Assembly (NCBI RefSeq): GCF_008831285.2
Contig: NC_045149.1
Span: 21,392,035-21,456,034, forward strand
DNA length: 64,000 nucleotides
Direction: 5' to 3'
Origin: Nymphaea colorata
Lineage: Eukaryota > Streptophyta > Magnoliopsida > Nymphaeales > Nymphaeaceae
Shown one piece after another: positions 1-11,114 of this stretch; within the stretch, counting starts at the first letter, position 1; the number at the start of each line of letters is the position of its first letter. Position numbers and translations under genes: made by a program. The notes beneath the pieces were generated by a model that saw nothing but the letters and a program-made list of their open reading frames with translations, did not search any database and had not been told where the DNA came from.

Positions 1-533
1 TTCATCTCTATCCAATACAGGGCTGGCTCATGATCCATCACACAAATAAAAGCAAAGATCTGCTAAATCTTATCAAGGACGGTCTAAAAAGAAAAGGAAA
101 AGGAAAAAGCTGCCCTTCCCGCTTGCTAACCGTGGAGACTCATGATAAGGGGCCATTAAAGCCGTGGGTCCGGACCCCAGTGGAGGGGTCCGGTTGTTTG
201 AATGTAACTGTATCCTAATTTAATCGATTTGGAATGTCGGTCTTACCCGAATGGACCCAGTTGGGACGTCCTCACATATGCCACAAACATTAAATGTCAC
301 ACATGCCCTTTGAAGTGGATATGCCCGGTTGAATTTGGTCTGACCCAAATAAGGTCTGACCTTGTATCCGGACCCGTTTCTGATCCGACTCGAAAAGATT
401 TAATAGATCCAAGGAAGATTGCCTGTTTGGATCTACGTCTAAGGGTTTGGATTCGAAATACAGTGTGATGGTTGGAATAGCCACCCACATGCATATGCAT
501 GCAGTCAATTTGCAGCTGAACTGCACCCTTAGG
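1..533. other. Intergenic DNA, no gene seen
   Basis: No supported gene. Short open frames occur on both strands but have no recognisable motif and no coding bias. Phrases such as gatccgactcg and ggatctacgtc recall the GATCCG-rich dispersed repeats seen elsewhere in the window, so this may be an old repeat fragment. Confidence 0.4.
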
Positions 534-1014
534 CTGGCTGTTCAATGAGTAGAGCTTGACTCGAACTGGCTCGATAAACTTAACTGGAACTTGACTCATT
601 TATTAAACGAGTCGAGTTCCAGTTAAAAAATGAACTCGACAACCTAAACGAGTCGAGCTCAAGTTAAGTGGGCTCGACTCGGTTAAACCCAGTTAAGCTC
701 GAGAAAAAAAATATATAAAATAAGTCTCATAAGATTTAAAAAAAAAAATAAATTGCTCAAATGGGTATACACGTGACTTTAAAAAATAATTTTTTTAATG
801 AAATGCTTAGCTCGACTCAAGCCAATCTTTGGCTCGAGCTTAATCGAGCTGAATCAAGCTGAGTTTGAGTTTTAAGAACTCAAGCTGAGTCGAGCTCGAG
901 TTAATGAGATAGAACTCGAGTCAAGCTTGAGCCGAGTTCGAGTTCCTTTCAAAACAAACGAGCTGGGTTCGAGCTGGCTCAACTCTTCTCGAACTTGCTC
1001 ATGAACAGCTCTAC
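534..1014. mobile_element. GAGCTC/TCGAG-rich repeat, copy 1, with degenerate terminal inverted repeats
   Basis: A 480-bp block full of gctcgag, cgagctcgag and gagtcgag words in both orientations. The left end (gctgttcaatgagtagagc) matches the reverse complement of the right end (gctcatgaacagctctac) imperfectly, which suggests a non-autonomous DNA element with terminal inverted repeats. No transposase is present. Related blocks lie near 9.88, 25.5 and 35.87 kb. The class assignment is inference; the repeated word structure is seen directly. Confidence 0.55.
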
Positions 1015-1695
1015 TTAGGCATTTCTAACTCTTAATTGCGTGGATTGAAGTCGCATTCGTTTCAACTGGCTTTGTTTATTGGAAGGCATACTTTTTCTGT
1101 TGCTGGAGCCTCAAACATTATTCAAAACATACCTTAAGAAAGAATCAACCAATAATAAGCATATTTTAGCCAATGCTAATAATAGAAGGAGAAAATGACG
1201 TATTAGCGTTGAGATTTCCGATTACATTCCAAAGAGGAAGATAAGGTATCTATAAGATTTTACCTAATGGCGGCCGAGACACATGTGGACATGTATGAGC
1301 AATTGCCTGCGCGCACCTACGTACATTGATTATTTATATATTAAGACCTCAAGGTTATTTACTTATTTAAATATTAGTTGCCTCTTAAAAATTACAGTTT
1401 AAAGTATTACCTAGTGCCTATCGGTCAAAAATTTCTTACTCCACTAGTCGAGCTGACCAAACCAGCCCGAAGCTTAACAAATTTGAACTCGGACCGATTG
1501 AAAGCCTCTGACTGCAGCCCAAGCCTAACCGCCTTAGTTGTTGGGCTTGGCCAAACCTACTCAAATTTGAAACTCTTAACATTTCATTTTTTTAATAGCT
1601 TAGAAACCCAGATTGATGTATTTTAAGAGAGTCTTCACCGACACACAATAAGTTTTTAAAGGAGCCATCAATGATACACCAAAAGTTTTTACCTC

Positions 1696-1779
<84 letters not shown>

Positions 1780-2440
1780 CAAAACAAAATAGAAAGTATG
1801 AAGGGATAATTGTTAAATACATAATATATAAAACTGAGCCAGTGCAGTCCAATGAGTTTTTTTTTTTATCAGGCCGACTCGAATGTCAAATAATCAACCG
1901 AAGCTCAGTCCATCCCAGCGCCATTGTCGAGGCCCGATGCCCGCCTTTCCTTATTACTTATGACACATCCTTCAAATCACAATGACTGCCATTTAAAGTT
2001 CAAAAAAATATATATATAATGTGACACTAAGACTGACTAAGAGATGCAATGCTTTAAAATTTCATATCAGACGACTCATTTGCGTGGCAACCTTTCAATC
2101 TACAATACGCATGAATGTTTATAGTTCAGTGCCATCACCAATGTTGATAAAGTGACGAGCACACAAGTGGTTGTCTTGTGTTTGGCTATAAAAGGTCACC
2201 TCATAATCAATGTTGCTTGAAAGCTGATTTTTGAACTTATTACAAAAAAAAAAAACCCAGCTCCAATTTTTAGTTTTTTCACATAGGAAAAAATTTCGGA
2301 GTATTCGAAAAAAAAAAAATAAAGGCACCATTGAAGGAGTAATTACTAAATATTTGAAGAGAAGAAGCTCACTTGAGACGGGCCTCCGAACTTTCAGGGG
2401 TGATTTGTAAAAATTGTAAAACCTTCAAAGGGGATTGTTC
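1015..2440. other. Intergenic DNA with repeat remnants
   Basis: No gene recognised. It contains a GC-richer patch at about 1435-1560 with words such as gagctgaccaaaccagcccg and ttgggcttggcc, typical of a dispersed plant repeat, plus the microsatellite at 1700-1776. Poly-A/T runs follow near 2244-2320. Confidence 0.4.
1700..1776. repeat. Compound microsatellite (TA)n(GA)n
   Basis: About 18 TA units run directly into about 20 GA units. The predicted 60-104 residue frames across it (IYIYIY and ERERER strings) are artefacts of the repeat. Confidence 0.97.
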
Positions 2441-3996
2441 TCCCCATTTTACCGGGACGTCGACCGGTTTCCGGCGCCGGGAAAGACAGGGCAAAAATGG
2501 AAAAAGACGTCTCTGACCTGACGTTTCCGACTCTGGTGGGGCCCACTTAAGCGGACCTTGACCTTACAGGTGGCTCCTTTCTTGTCTTCTTCTGCTGCTG
2601 ACTGGGACGACCTCAGGCCACAGATCCCATTCGCCCAATCAGAATCCGACACGTCCAACGTGGACGCCAACGGGCCCCACGCTCAAAATATCCTTCGCGT
2701 CATCAAGTCAATGTCAACTGACTGGCAACTTTTAGGTCGCGGTTGACGATACTACCCCCGCACCGTTCGGGGCGAACTTCCCCTTCCCTTTCGAGGCCGA
2801 GGGCATCCTACGTAATTGCGACAAGCTGGACGGCCTGATGGCGGGGAAGAAAAGGCCAAGATGAATGATGATGGAGTGTGCATGGTCGTGCATGCACCAC
2901 ATTTATCTCGCCTGCCCATCTTGACGTCGCCGTCGGCGCCACGTCCCTATGCGCCCGTGTGGGCTGATCGGCCACGTCCACCAAGATGACGACGGTGAAG
3001 AGAGAGAGAGAGAGAGAGAGGAAAAAAGGAGGAAGAAAAATGTGCTCTTGATCGGCGCCATGGGTCCGTGCTGCTTTGGATTTTTTGGAGAATTTAAGTT
3101 TTGGTGGTATGCCGAAGAAGGTTGCACCTAGGGTTTTGACCGCTTGGATTTTTTTGGAGCAAAATTTATGTGGTATTCTTAGGGCACTACATGTGTCGGC
3201 ACCACTTTAGTCGGAAATAGAGCGGATTTTGTCATGTCTCCAGTCAGAATCTTGAGAAGAAGGGCGTGTTTGAGTGACACTCTCAAGTATAGTTCTGGTG
3301 CCGCTGAACTCGGGCTTAAAGTGTGTTTGAGTGAAACATAGTTTTCATAATAAAACTTTGCAAATTGGTATAAGTAATCTGATTTTGAGGTTTTAATATC
3401 ACACCACCCAAGACATTAAAAGCAAATTCGGTGTTGAAATATTTTTCCTACCCTGTAAAAGAACTGATCAAAATTTAATTTCTGCAAAACTTAGTGTTCA
3501 TAAACTATGTTTATATTTACATAAGCTCTCGTGCGAGCACAACTCAAATCTTTCTTATGAAAGAAAACATTGACTATATATGCTCGCATGTAACCATTGA
3601 AGAAGATGAGAGGAAGCTGCTAAAAGTTTCATCGGAAAGATCTGTCGGGTAAAGGTCATCTCTCTCTCTCTCTCTCCCCATCTCTCTCTCTAGATCTCTC
3701 TTGTGGGACAACACGCTGGGCCAAAAAAAGATGAAGCTCATGTTTGAAACTCAGAAAGGCAAAAGTGGTGAGGTCCGTGACGCTGGCACGGGATTAACAG
3801 TCTTCGAAATGGTGAAGGCGACTAAAAATCACTGCCCTTTCTCTCTCCACACTGTTTGCCGAAATACAGTCGCGTCTGTCATTGTCATCCTTACTGTGCC
3901 AACCCTTTGATATTCCAGGAAGGGTCAGGCGCATTTTCCCACGCCACCATTTCTCCCTCCCCCTCTCTCTCTCTCTCCTTCACGCCTCTCTCTCCC
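2441..3996 (+). promoter_or_regulatory. Upstream region of the EXORDIUM-like gene
   Basis: A GC-rich, CpG-containing stretch at about 2441-3060 includes several ACGT-core words: a near palindrome cacgtccaacgtgg at 2650-2663, and ccacgtcc at 2972. Such words are known binding cores for bZIP/bHLH factors, but their use here is inference. From 3061 to 3960 the DNA becomes AT-rich and then CT-rich (3658-3700, 3955-3990). No open frame here looks like a gene. Confidence 0.35.
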
Positions 3997-4004
3997 TATT
4001 TAAA
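3997..4004 (+). promoter_or_regulatory. TATA box of the EXORDIUM-like gene
   Basis: TATTTAAA lies in a pyrimidine-rich core promoter, 95-102 bases before the ATG. Transcription would begin near 4030 and give a leader of about 70 bases rich in CTCT. Position and sequence fit a plant TATA box; the start site itself is inferred. Confidence 0.6.
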
Positions 4005-4098
4005 CCCCTCTGATCCCTGCCTGCCTTGCATTGATCCACAGATATATCTCTCTCTTCCCTCTCTCTCTCTGTCCGCTTCCTTTCTATCTTCAGGAGCA

Positions 4099-5073
4099 AT
4101 GGCTTCTAGCATCAGTGCCTTGTTGGCCATGGTGGTGCTCCTCTGTACGGTGGAGCTCTGCTGGTCGATGGGTGGGGGAGGGTCGAGAAAGCTCGCCTCC
4201 CTCTACACCCCTCCGCCACTCATCCTCCAGTACCACAACGGTCCCCTGCTCACCGGAAAGCTCCCCCTGAGCGTCGTCTGGTACGGGGATTTCACCCCTT
4301 CCCAGCACGCCATCGTCGTCGACTTCCTCAACTCCCTCCACCAGCCATCCTCCTCTTCCGCCGGCCATCCGACCGTCTCCACCTGGTGGAGGACCGTCGA
4401 GAAGTACTCCGCCGCCCTGCCCAAATCGCAGCCGGCTTCTTCCTCCTTCGCCGCTGGCGTCGTCATGCCGGTGCTCGCGGGCCAGAACCTCGACTCTGCC
4501 TACTCTTTGGGGAAGACCCTCACTCGGGCCCAAATCTCCCAGTTGGCCTCCAAGCATGCTCCGTCGGCCGCCGGCGGTAGGTCCCTGACGCTCGTCCTCA
4601 CCTCCGCCGACGTCACCGTCGAGGGCTTCTGCATGGGCGGCTGCGGCACCCACGGCTCTCACCCGCCCTCCTCCGCCTACGTCTGGGTGGGCAACTCTGC
4701 CTCCCAGTGCCCCGGTACCTGCGCCTGGCCCTTCCACCAGCCCATCTACGGCCCCCAGTCTCCTCCCCTCGTCGCCCCCAACGGCGATGTCGGCGTCGAC
4801 GGCATGATCATCAACATCGCCTCTCTGCTCGCAGCCGCCGTCACGAACCCGCTCGGAAACGGCTACTACCAGGGCGCGGCCGGCGCCCCCCTGGAGGCTG
4901 CCTCCGCCTGCCCCGGCATGTACGGTACCGGCTCATACCCTGGCTACGCCGGAAACCTCCTGGTGGACCCGACGACCGGCGCCAGCTTCAACGCCGTCGG
5001 GCTGAACGGTAGGAAGTACCTGTTACCGGCATTATGGGACCCGCAGACCCGCTCCTGCTCCACTCTTGTATGA
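4099..5073 (+). CDS. EXL: EXORDIUM-like (phosphate-induced protein 1 family) secreted protein
   Basis: Encodes 324 residues in one exon, the usual intronless form and length for the EXORDIUM/PHI-1 family (PF04674). Members are secreted to the cell wall and linked to brassinosteroid, sugar and growth responses; their biochemical activity is unknown. Residues 1-24 form a signal peptide with a leucine/valine-rich core. The family segments follow in order: LPLSVVWYGDF near residue 57, EGFCMGGCGTHGS from E175 (C178, C182), the paired cysteines C204 and C208 in CPGTCAWPFHQPIYGPQ, then APNGDVGVDGMI and the closing NGRKYLLPALWDP block. The frame is open further upstream, but ATG 4099 is chosen because it starts the signal peptide and lies just after the TATA box and leader. 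Codons are strongly GC-rich at third positions, unlike the AT-rich flanks. The family call is sure; the exact paralogue (EXO versus EXL) is not. Confidence 0.94.
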   Translation: MASSISALLAMVVLLCTVELCWSMGGGGSRKLASLYTPPPLILQYHNGPLLTGKLPLSVVWYGDFTPSQHAIVVDFLNSLHQPSSSSAGHPTVSTWWRTVEKYSAALPKSQPASSSFAAGVVMPVLAGQNLDSAYSLGKTLTRAQISQLASKHAPSAAGGRSLTLVLTSADVTVEGFCMGGCGTHGSHPPSSAYVWVGNSASQCPGTCAWPFHQPIYGPQSPPLVAPNGDVGVDGMIINIASLLAAAVTNPLGNGYYQGAAGAPLEAASACPGMYGTGSYPGYAGNLLVDPTTGASFNAVGLNGRKYLLPALWDPQTRSCSTLV

Positions 5074-7670
5074 CCATAGCAATAGAAACAAACAATGGTT
5101 TTCCTTAGGCTTTTGTGATTCGGGTTCCGGGTCTGGATCCAAACCGTCTCTTTTGCTCTCACCAAGAGAGGCACTCATCAATGTACATAAATATGCTAAG
5201 TAGTCCATGTTTCTGCTTGTCTTCGTCACTCAAGTATGAATCACGCTTTAACTTGATTTGAATTTACAAAGCATTGCCCAACATGGATAATAAGATAATA
5301 CTATTCTTAGGACTAAGCACCAAGCAACTTGTATTAGCAAAAGAACAATAGAAAACAACAACTTGGGTGTTTCATATACTTAAAAAATATACTGTTTTGG
5401 GGAAAATATATATTATGTCCAAAGTTTGGAATGATGTATAATGCAACTTCCAATGCATCAAAAATCATTGGTAGGGGAGGAAGAGGGGGAGTAGGGTGGG
5501 TTCCTTTGGAAATGATGCCCAATGAGAGGATATACCTTATTCTAGAATCTAGGCGTTGCCTTTTCTAAATTCCTTTATGGTGTTTGTTATGGGAGGTTGC
5601 AGTTCCCGAGTTTCTGTCAGCGCTTGGAGTCGATGCCTTTATTTTTTTGTCTTCTCACTTTTAAGCAACCTTTTTTTGCTTCTTTTTTTGTGTTTCAAAC
5701 GGTGGTTCTTTGGCAGCTTTCGGATCTGGATTGCTCAAAAGCCGCCCTGTTCTTGGACGTTTAAAATTTGAACAATTTAATATTTGTAAGTATGAGAGGA
5801 CAAGAGAGGGTGTTTGATTGAAGGCTCTGGACAAAATTCTAATTCGTCATTCTTGTTGATGGGATTATCTTCTCAAGGCTTCAATCGATGAAGCTTGCTT
5901 TTGTCTTCAATAGAACAAGGAACAGCCCAAATAATGTCAAGTAAACTTAAGTTAACCCATTAACCTGCAATGGTTGATGAGAAAAAAACGACTCTCTCTC
6001 TCTCTCTCTCTTCACATGTAACCCATCTCTCGATGATAAATTTGAATTCTTGGGTGGATGGAGGAGACACACCACCCCGAAGCTTTTCGCCCAATCCTCT
6101 TAGAGGGCATAATTTTGGTGCTTCAAAGTGCTGTCCTCACACTTCAAGTTCTACATTGGTAGCTCCCGTTTGTAGCATAGATAATTTGACGACTACCAAT
6201 CCGCCCCGTCCATTGCACCAACCCTCTCTAGAATAAGATTAATTTGAAGTTATTGGTTGGAAGATAGTACATCAAACTCAATGTTTCCTTAATTGGGTTC
6301 CAAAATATTTTTATAAACTAAACTGTTTCTGTTAAAATTATGCTGGTGTCATTAGCGGATCTAATTTCCATGATAAGAAAGAAAAAGAACGTTAACCAAA
6401 CTTTACTGCAGTATGTGTTTGAATTCTTGGCACCTGCAACTTAGGCAGGCTTCAAGGAGGACAGAGCTTTTCTTGGCAATCAATCATCTAAAGTAGAAAA
6501 AATCAATGTTAGTTTTGCTGTTAAATTCTCTATTGATTCAATTTAATCTGGAACCATACTCTTCGGGATAAGTTGAGAATTGAACCACTGGAAAAGATTC
6601 AGGGAAAGAAGGAAGGATAATCTCAGCAAATCAGAATAAGTATCCCGTGTTTGGGAACAAAGAGCATTTTCTCCTATTTGATTAGCATGCCACCTGCCAG
6701 GTTCTCACAGGATTCTTGGAAGAAGAAAACAAAGGAAAAGGTTAGTAGTTTCGTAAGAGTCCATGGCAATCTTCCTAAAATTAAGCGATTACTTGTTTCA
6801 GTAGAATGAAAGTTTGTAGCATGCATTGGGAAATGCTGAAAAGGAAAACTAAGGATCATTGAAGTAAAAGCAAATTGCCTGGTAGGTGAAGGAATCAAAA
6901 GTACGTCTCCTCATCGTCATCTTCCTGAAAAATCAAAACATGGAAAAGAAAAGGATGAATATTTTCCAAGACCAGACAAGCTTTCCATGGTTACAAGTAC
7001 AGATAGTCTTTGGAAGAGGAGGGATCAGCCCTATTTCTTCACCAAGAAAAACCAAACTAAAGATTGAGGTAGCGTTGTCTCAAATCTCCTATGCTGCATT
7101 AAAAAGGTGCGCTTTGTAAGATCTTCAATTCAAAACAAACCTCTTAGCAACTCGGATCTTAAATCCCCATGACATGTAAAAAAACTATGGATTTAAGGTC
7201 CGATTGAGAGGGAGATGAGGGGTCGAACCTTAAGTCTACGGATCTGAGATCACGCGGATCTCCACAGTGAAACAAACACACCAAAGACAAAATGAGTTGC
7301 AGGAGAGGAGGCCCTAGTCATGACTTTTCTCTTGAAGCCCATAACTCACTCACTTCTTTTTTGCAGATTTTTTCCAAGTGAGTCAGATCCAGATAGCTAA
7401 ATACAAGAGAGCCCCCGTCCAAATCAGATCTGGAAGAATAGAAAAAAAAACAAGACCCAGTGACTAGATCGAACCCGCACTCAAACCCGGTTTATGTCAA
7501 TTCTATTGGAAAACTAAGGTTTCAATCACTCTATTCCCCCCACAATTCCCAACCGTCCATCCCTTTCCGTTCTAAGCAAGCTGGTCAGTGTTGTCTTTAT
7601 TGAGGGGCCGAATCTCAGGGTAGCATAGCCTAACTTTGTCTGGTAAATTAAAGGCACCGGAAAAAGCTAG
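5074..7670. other. Intergenic DNA downstream of the EXORDIUM-like gene
   Basis: The first few hundred bases are the likely 3' untranslated region (tgtacataaatatgc near 5182 may help 3' end formation). The rest holds no recognisable gene. A (CT)n run is at 5993-6011. A segment at about 7130-7275 with ggatttaaggtccg and gatctgagatcacgcggatc resembles repeat DNA. Confidence 0.4.
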
Positions 7671-8045
7671 AGCGCAAAAGTTAAAACATTTTGTGCACGC
7701 ACCAAAGTGTTAGGTAGTGAATGTGCCAACAAATTCTTGATCTGATTGAACTGAATGATCTCCTGAGTTGTTTGGTAGTGCCAAAGACACAGAATCTTCC
7801 TGCCCATCTATTCATCTTTCTTGCTTTTTGACTCAAAGGACAAGACTCGTGCACTCCCCACCCCTTGGATGTACATAAGCGCCCCCCTGTGACTCTTGTC
7901 GGTGTGCCCTCGAGCATGAACACTGCCCTGTCCTGAAATGAGAAGATTGCCATTGGATTCAATAACAGCCATGTGGCGTAGGGCGATGCTCGAGGAACTG
8001 AGACTCCCTTCCTTTTTCCTGTACAGGGCTGCTTCCACACATGGG
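7671..8045 (-). other. Open-frame island of unknown origin
   Basis: Two overlapping - strand frames (119 and 76 residues) are open over the same 360 bp, in a GC-richer patch within AT-rich DNA. I recognise neither product and see no signal peptide, membrane segment or family motif. It could be a transposon remnant, a decayed exon or chance. Confidence 0.2.
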
Positions 8046-8348
8046 TGAGAGATGTTGCACCTTGTTAACTAGAGTGTCATGCTGATCGCCATTTGCAGCA
8101 AAGGAAAATTGATAATCAAACTGATGACCGAACTTTTTTCGAGTTACCGGTTCGACCAGCTATCCTATGCCTCTTAAAGCCAACAGCTATGTAGTAGAGG
8201 GCAAACCATGAGTTTTACAAGGATAGTAACATATGACCTGAATTGGTACATAGCCTGATTTTTTTTTTTTTTTTGGGTTAGTGAAGGGAGGGGGTCTTGG
8301 GCAAGCAGCCTTTTTCGAGAACATATTACCTAAACCGACATTTGGACT

Positions 8349-8390
8349 TTCTCTCTCTCTCTCTCTCTCTTTATATATATATATATATAT
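8349..8390. repeat. Compound microsatellite (CT)n(TA)n
   Basis: Pure CT run joined to a TA run. It opens a block of repeat-like DNA to about 8820 that ends with another (CT)n at 8816-8842. Confidence 0.95.
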
Positions 8391-8399
8391 CTGAGATAT

Positions 8400-8815
8400 C
8401 AACGGACCAGATTCAAATCACATGCATATTTTACCATATCCACTTTTTCAGATATCCATATATGCATATTTGAATTCAGCAAAAAAATGCTGTACCATAT
8501 CCAAGTCTCAAATCTAGTATGACGATATGAATCCGATCTGATTCCAACTTTTAAATTAACATCCAACTCCGAATCCAACTTTTAAACCAATAGACATTGA
8601 GCATATGATGATTATTAAAAAGTATATCTGATCCAAATCTGAATCCTAATCCAGTCTATATTTACTTAAATCTGAATCCAAATCTGATCCCATGTCATTT
8701 TAATCCAATCTGACTTTTTAATTGGATATCAATTTCTTGTCCAATCATTTTTTTTTAATTTTTTATTTTATGTGGTTCAGTCAGATATGGGATGTAAATC
8801 GGATATAACATTCCT
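8400..8815. repeat. GATCTGAATCC-rich dispersed repeat, copy A
   Basis: Dense words such as gatccaaatctgaatcc, gaatccgatctgatt and ggatatcaatttcttgtcc, running to atgggatgtaaatcggatat. The same vocabulary occurs at 16.2-16.6 kb and 61.8-62.55 kb, so this is probably one transposon-derived family. No coding part is visible. Confidence 0.45.
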
Positions 8816-8842
8816 ACTCTCTCTCTCTCTCTCTCTCTCTCT

Positions 8843-9883
8843 GTTTCTGTGTGTGTGAGAGATAAAAGGAAAAACCACTGATTTTAGATGTTGCGACAGA
8901 TGCACATGGCTGGATAAGATGTAGCGGAAACTAATATCATTTTTCATGTCTACATTGCATCCTAATAAAATCGGATCTATGAACACATATACATGCATTA
9001 ACCGTGATTAGGCATATAAAAGCAGCAACCTGCATTCGGTTTTCAATTGTCTAATCTGTATTGAGATCTGACCTCCGGTTGATTCAGATCTGGCATCAGG
9101 CAAACACGTTGTAGTATATGGATTTTGACAAATCGGCCCTCACCCGGCTGGAGAGATAAGACATAGCTGGCATTTTCTCATCAGAAGTAGGCCAAATCAA
9201 AGGCACATTGTGAACAACTTCGTCTGAGAGCTTGCACGTTTCCTCCCAGTTGTGGTAGGCCTTCAAATCCACAAAATGAAGAACACGAAAAGAAACATAT
9301 ACCGTTATCTGGTAGCTTCACTTAAAAACTTCATGATTCCAATGTGGATTGGAAAACCAAGTTTCCAGAGCCCAAGGAGAGAGAGAAAGAATATAAGTTT
9401 GTGTGGAGTTGCATAGAGAAAGGCGACCTACACAAGGGAAAGAGCGCACTGTTTGAAGGCAATTTGATGTTTAGACTGGTGGTCATAATATCATTGCTGC
9501 ATGGATATTATTTCAGCTTCTAAAGTATTAGCTCTATACTTCTACCATATAAGTTTCTTTCTAATAAACTCATGTCATATGCAGGTCCATATTTTTGCCC
9601 GATCCCAAGAATGAGCTTTCAAATTTTGACTTTTTCTTTAAAACAGACCTCGGTTGTACTTGTTACTGTCAGATAGAGGCCTCATATACAAGGAACCTTC
9701 ACCAGGAGCAAGCCCAGCAGCATCAGATCCGCAATCTTAGTAACCCAATTTTAGGCCCGGTATATCTAAGATTAGATTATCACTTCAATCGAACTAGGGA
9801 CCAGCCTCTTACCAGCTGCTGGACAACCAATCACACCAAACCCCAGGAGAAACTCAAACTATGGATGAAACATGTGAAAGTAG
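8843..9883. other. Intergenic DNA, no gene seen
   Basis: AT-rich DNA without recognised coding sequence. One + strand frame of 115 residues at 9595-9942 has no known motif and runs into the adjacent repeat, so it is not called. Confidence 0.4.
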
Positions 9884-10307
9884 AGGTGCACACAAACCGA
9901 GTCCAGCTCAACTCAACTAAAAAAACTCAAGCTCGAGTTTAGCTTCAACTCGGGTCAAGCTCCATAAAACAGGCTCAAGCTCAATTCGAGCATACAACAA
10001 CCTCGAGCTTGACTCGCTTAACTTATTTAACTCGTTTCATTTCTTTTCACTCATTTAACTGAGTCAACTATGAATGACCATATAACAAAAACCCACACAA
10101 AGAATGTGCATATTCTGCATTCAAATATCCCCTAAAAAAAACTTAGCAACGAAAGATCCCTCATTTATGCAACACCTTGTTTTTTACTCATTCTTATAAT
10201 TCAACCTCGACTCATCTAACATTTAGAGAAGAGCTTTAGACGAGTTTTTATGAGCGAGTTTTGAGTCTAGCCCGAGTTGACTCAACTCGTTGTGTAGTCC
10301 TATGTAA
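9884..10307. mobile_element. GAGCTC/TCGAG-rich repeat, copy 2
   Basis: Starts at aggtgcacacaaaccgagtc and ends at caactcgttgtgtagtcc; the ends are imperfect inverted repeats. The interior has repeated ctcaagctcgag and cctcgagcttgactcg words as in copy 1. It is non-coding and probably non-autonomous. Confidence 0.5.
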
Positions 10308-11114
10308 AAACCCCATGCTTTTGGGCATGTGAAAAATGTTTTCCACGTTTATACAACTGATATTTCAATGCATAAGAATTGAGACAATGATAAAAGGTAG
10401 GATGTCCTTATTGCACAGGCTTCAGCATAAATGAGGGTCAACTTTTAGGATTGTGACGTAAAAGTGGACACTTAAATGAAATGTTTCCTTTTCAATATCT
10501 TGGATTTTATTGTTCTTACGGAACAAATCATGAGATGTAATACGGAACAAACTCGTACCAGTGCTGAGAGATTTGTTCGCTGCAGAACCATGTACACATT
10601 CTGTACCCTTCTTTGCAATTTGATGAATTCCAAAAACTTCCGAGACTGTCCATATTAGTAAAGCGTAACGTTCCGGCAATCCTGTTGTTTGTTACATTAT
10701 CAAAATACTGAAGATCTGACTTGTCTGATGGATGACTACGCCGGTTCAAAGTGTGTTGCAGCACACTGTTTACCTGCAAACACACTAAGCAAGGTATGTC
10801 AGGATGGCTCATAATCTGATCTCTCCACATAACAGTAGTATAATATGAAACTGAAAAATTATAATTGGCTGCCCGTTCCCAAAGACTTCACTAAGCATTG
10901 AAATAGAATGCACCTTGGATGGCATACTTTTGAGTCCCAACTTCACAACACAGAAATGAGAAAACTGCTTGAATGAACAAATAATTGGTACTTGAATTAA
11001 GATTTATTTCCGTCCTTGAACAAACATTTCAATTTTACATAACAAGCATCATATTCCACCTGCTCTAGTGTTGTATACGTAGGAGCTGAGGTTCTCCATA
11101 TTAGCAGTTCGCTG
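10308..11114 (-). other. 3' flank of the NAA60-like gene
   Basis: Follows the stop codon of the acetyltransferase gene on the - strand. It contains overlapping open frames at 10422-10830 and an acceptor-like tgtgtttgcag, so an alternative 3' exon or long 3' untranslated region is possible. No protein family is recognised. Confidence 0.3.

Noticed and set aside
3856-4098. In-frame extension upstream of the EXORDIUM-like ATG
   Set aside because: It has no ATG start, spans the TATA box and the CT-rich leader, and would bury the signal peptide.
4090-4737. 215-codon - strand frame opposite the EXORDIUM-like gene
   Set aside because: It is the antisense shadow of a GC-rich coding exon and has a low-complexity G/R/E composition.
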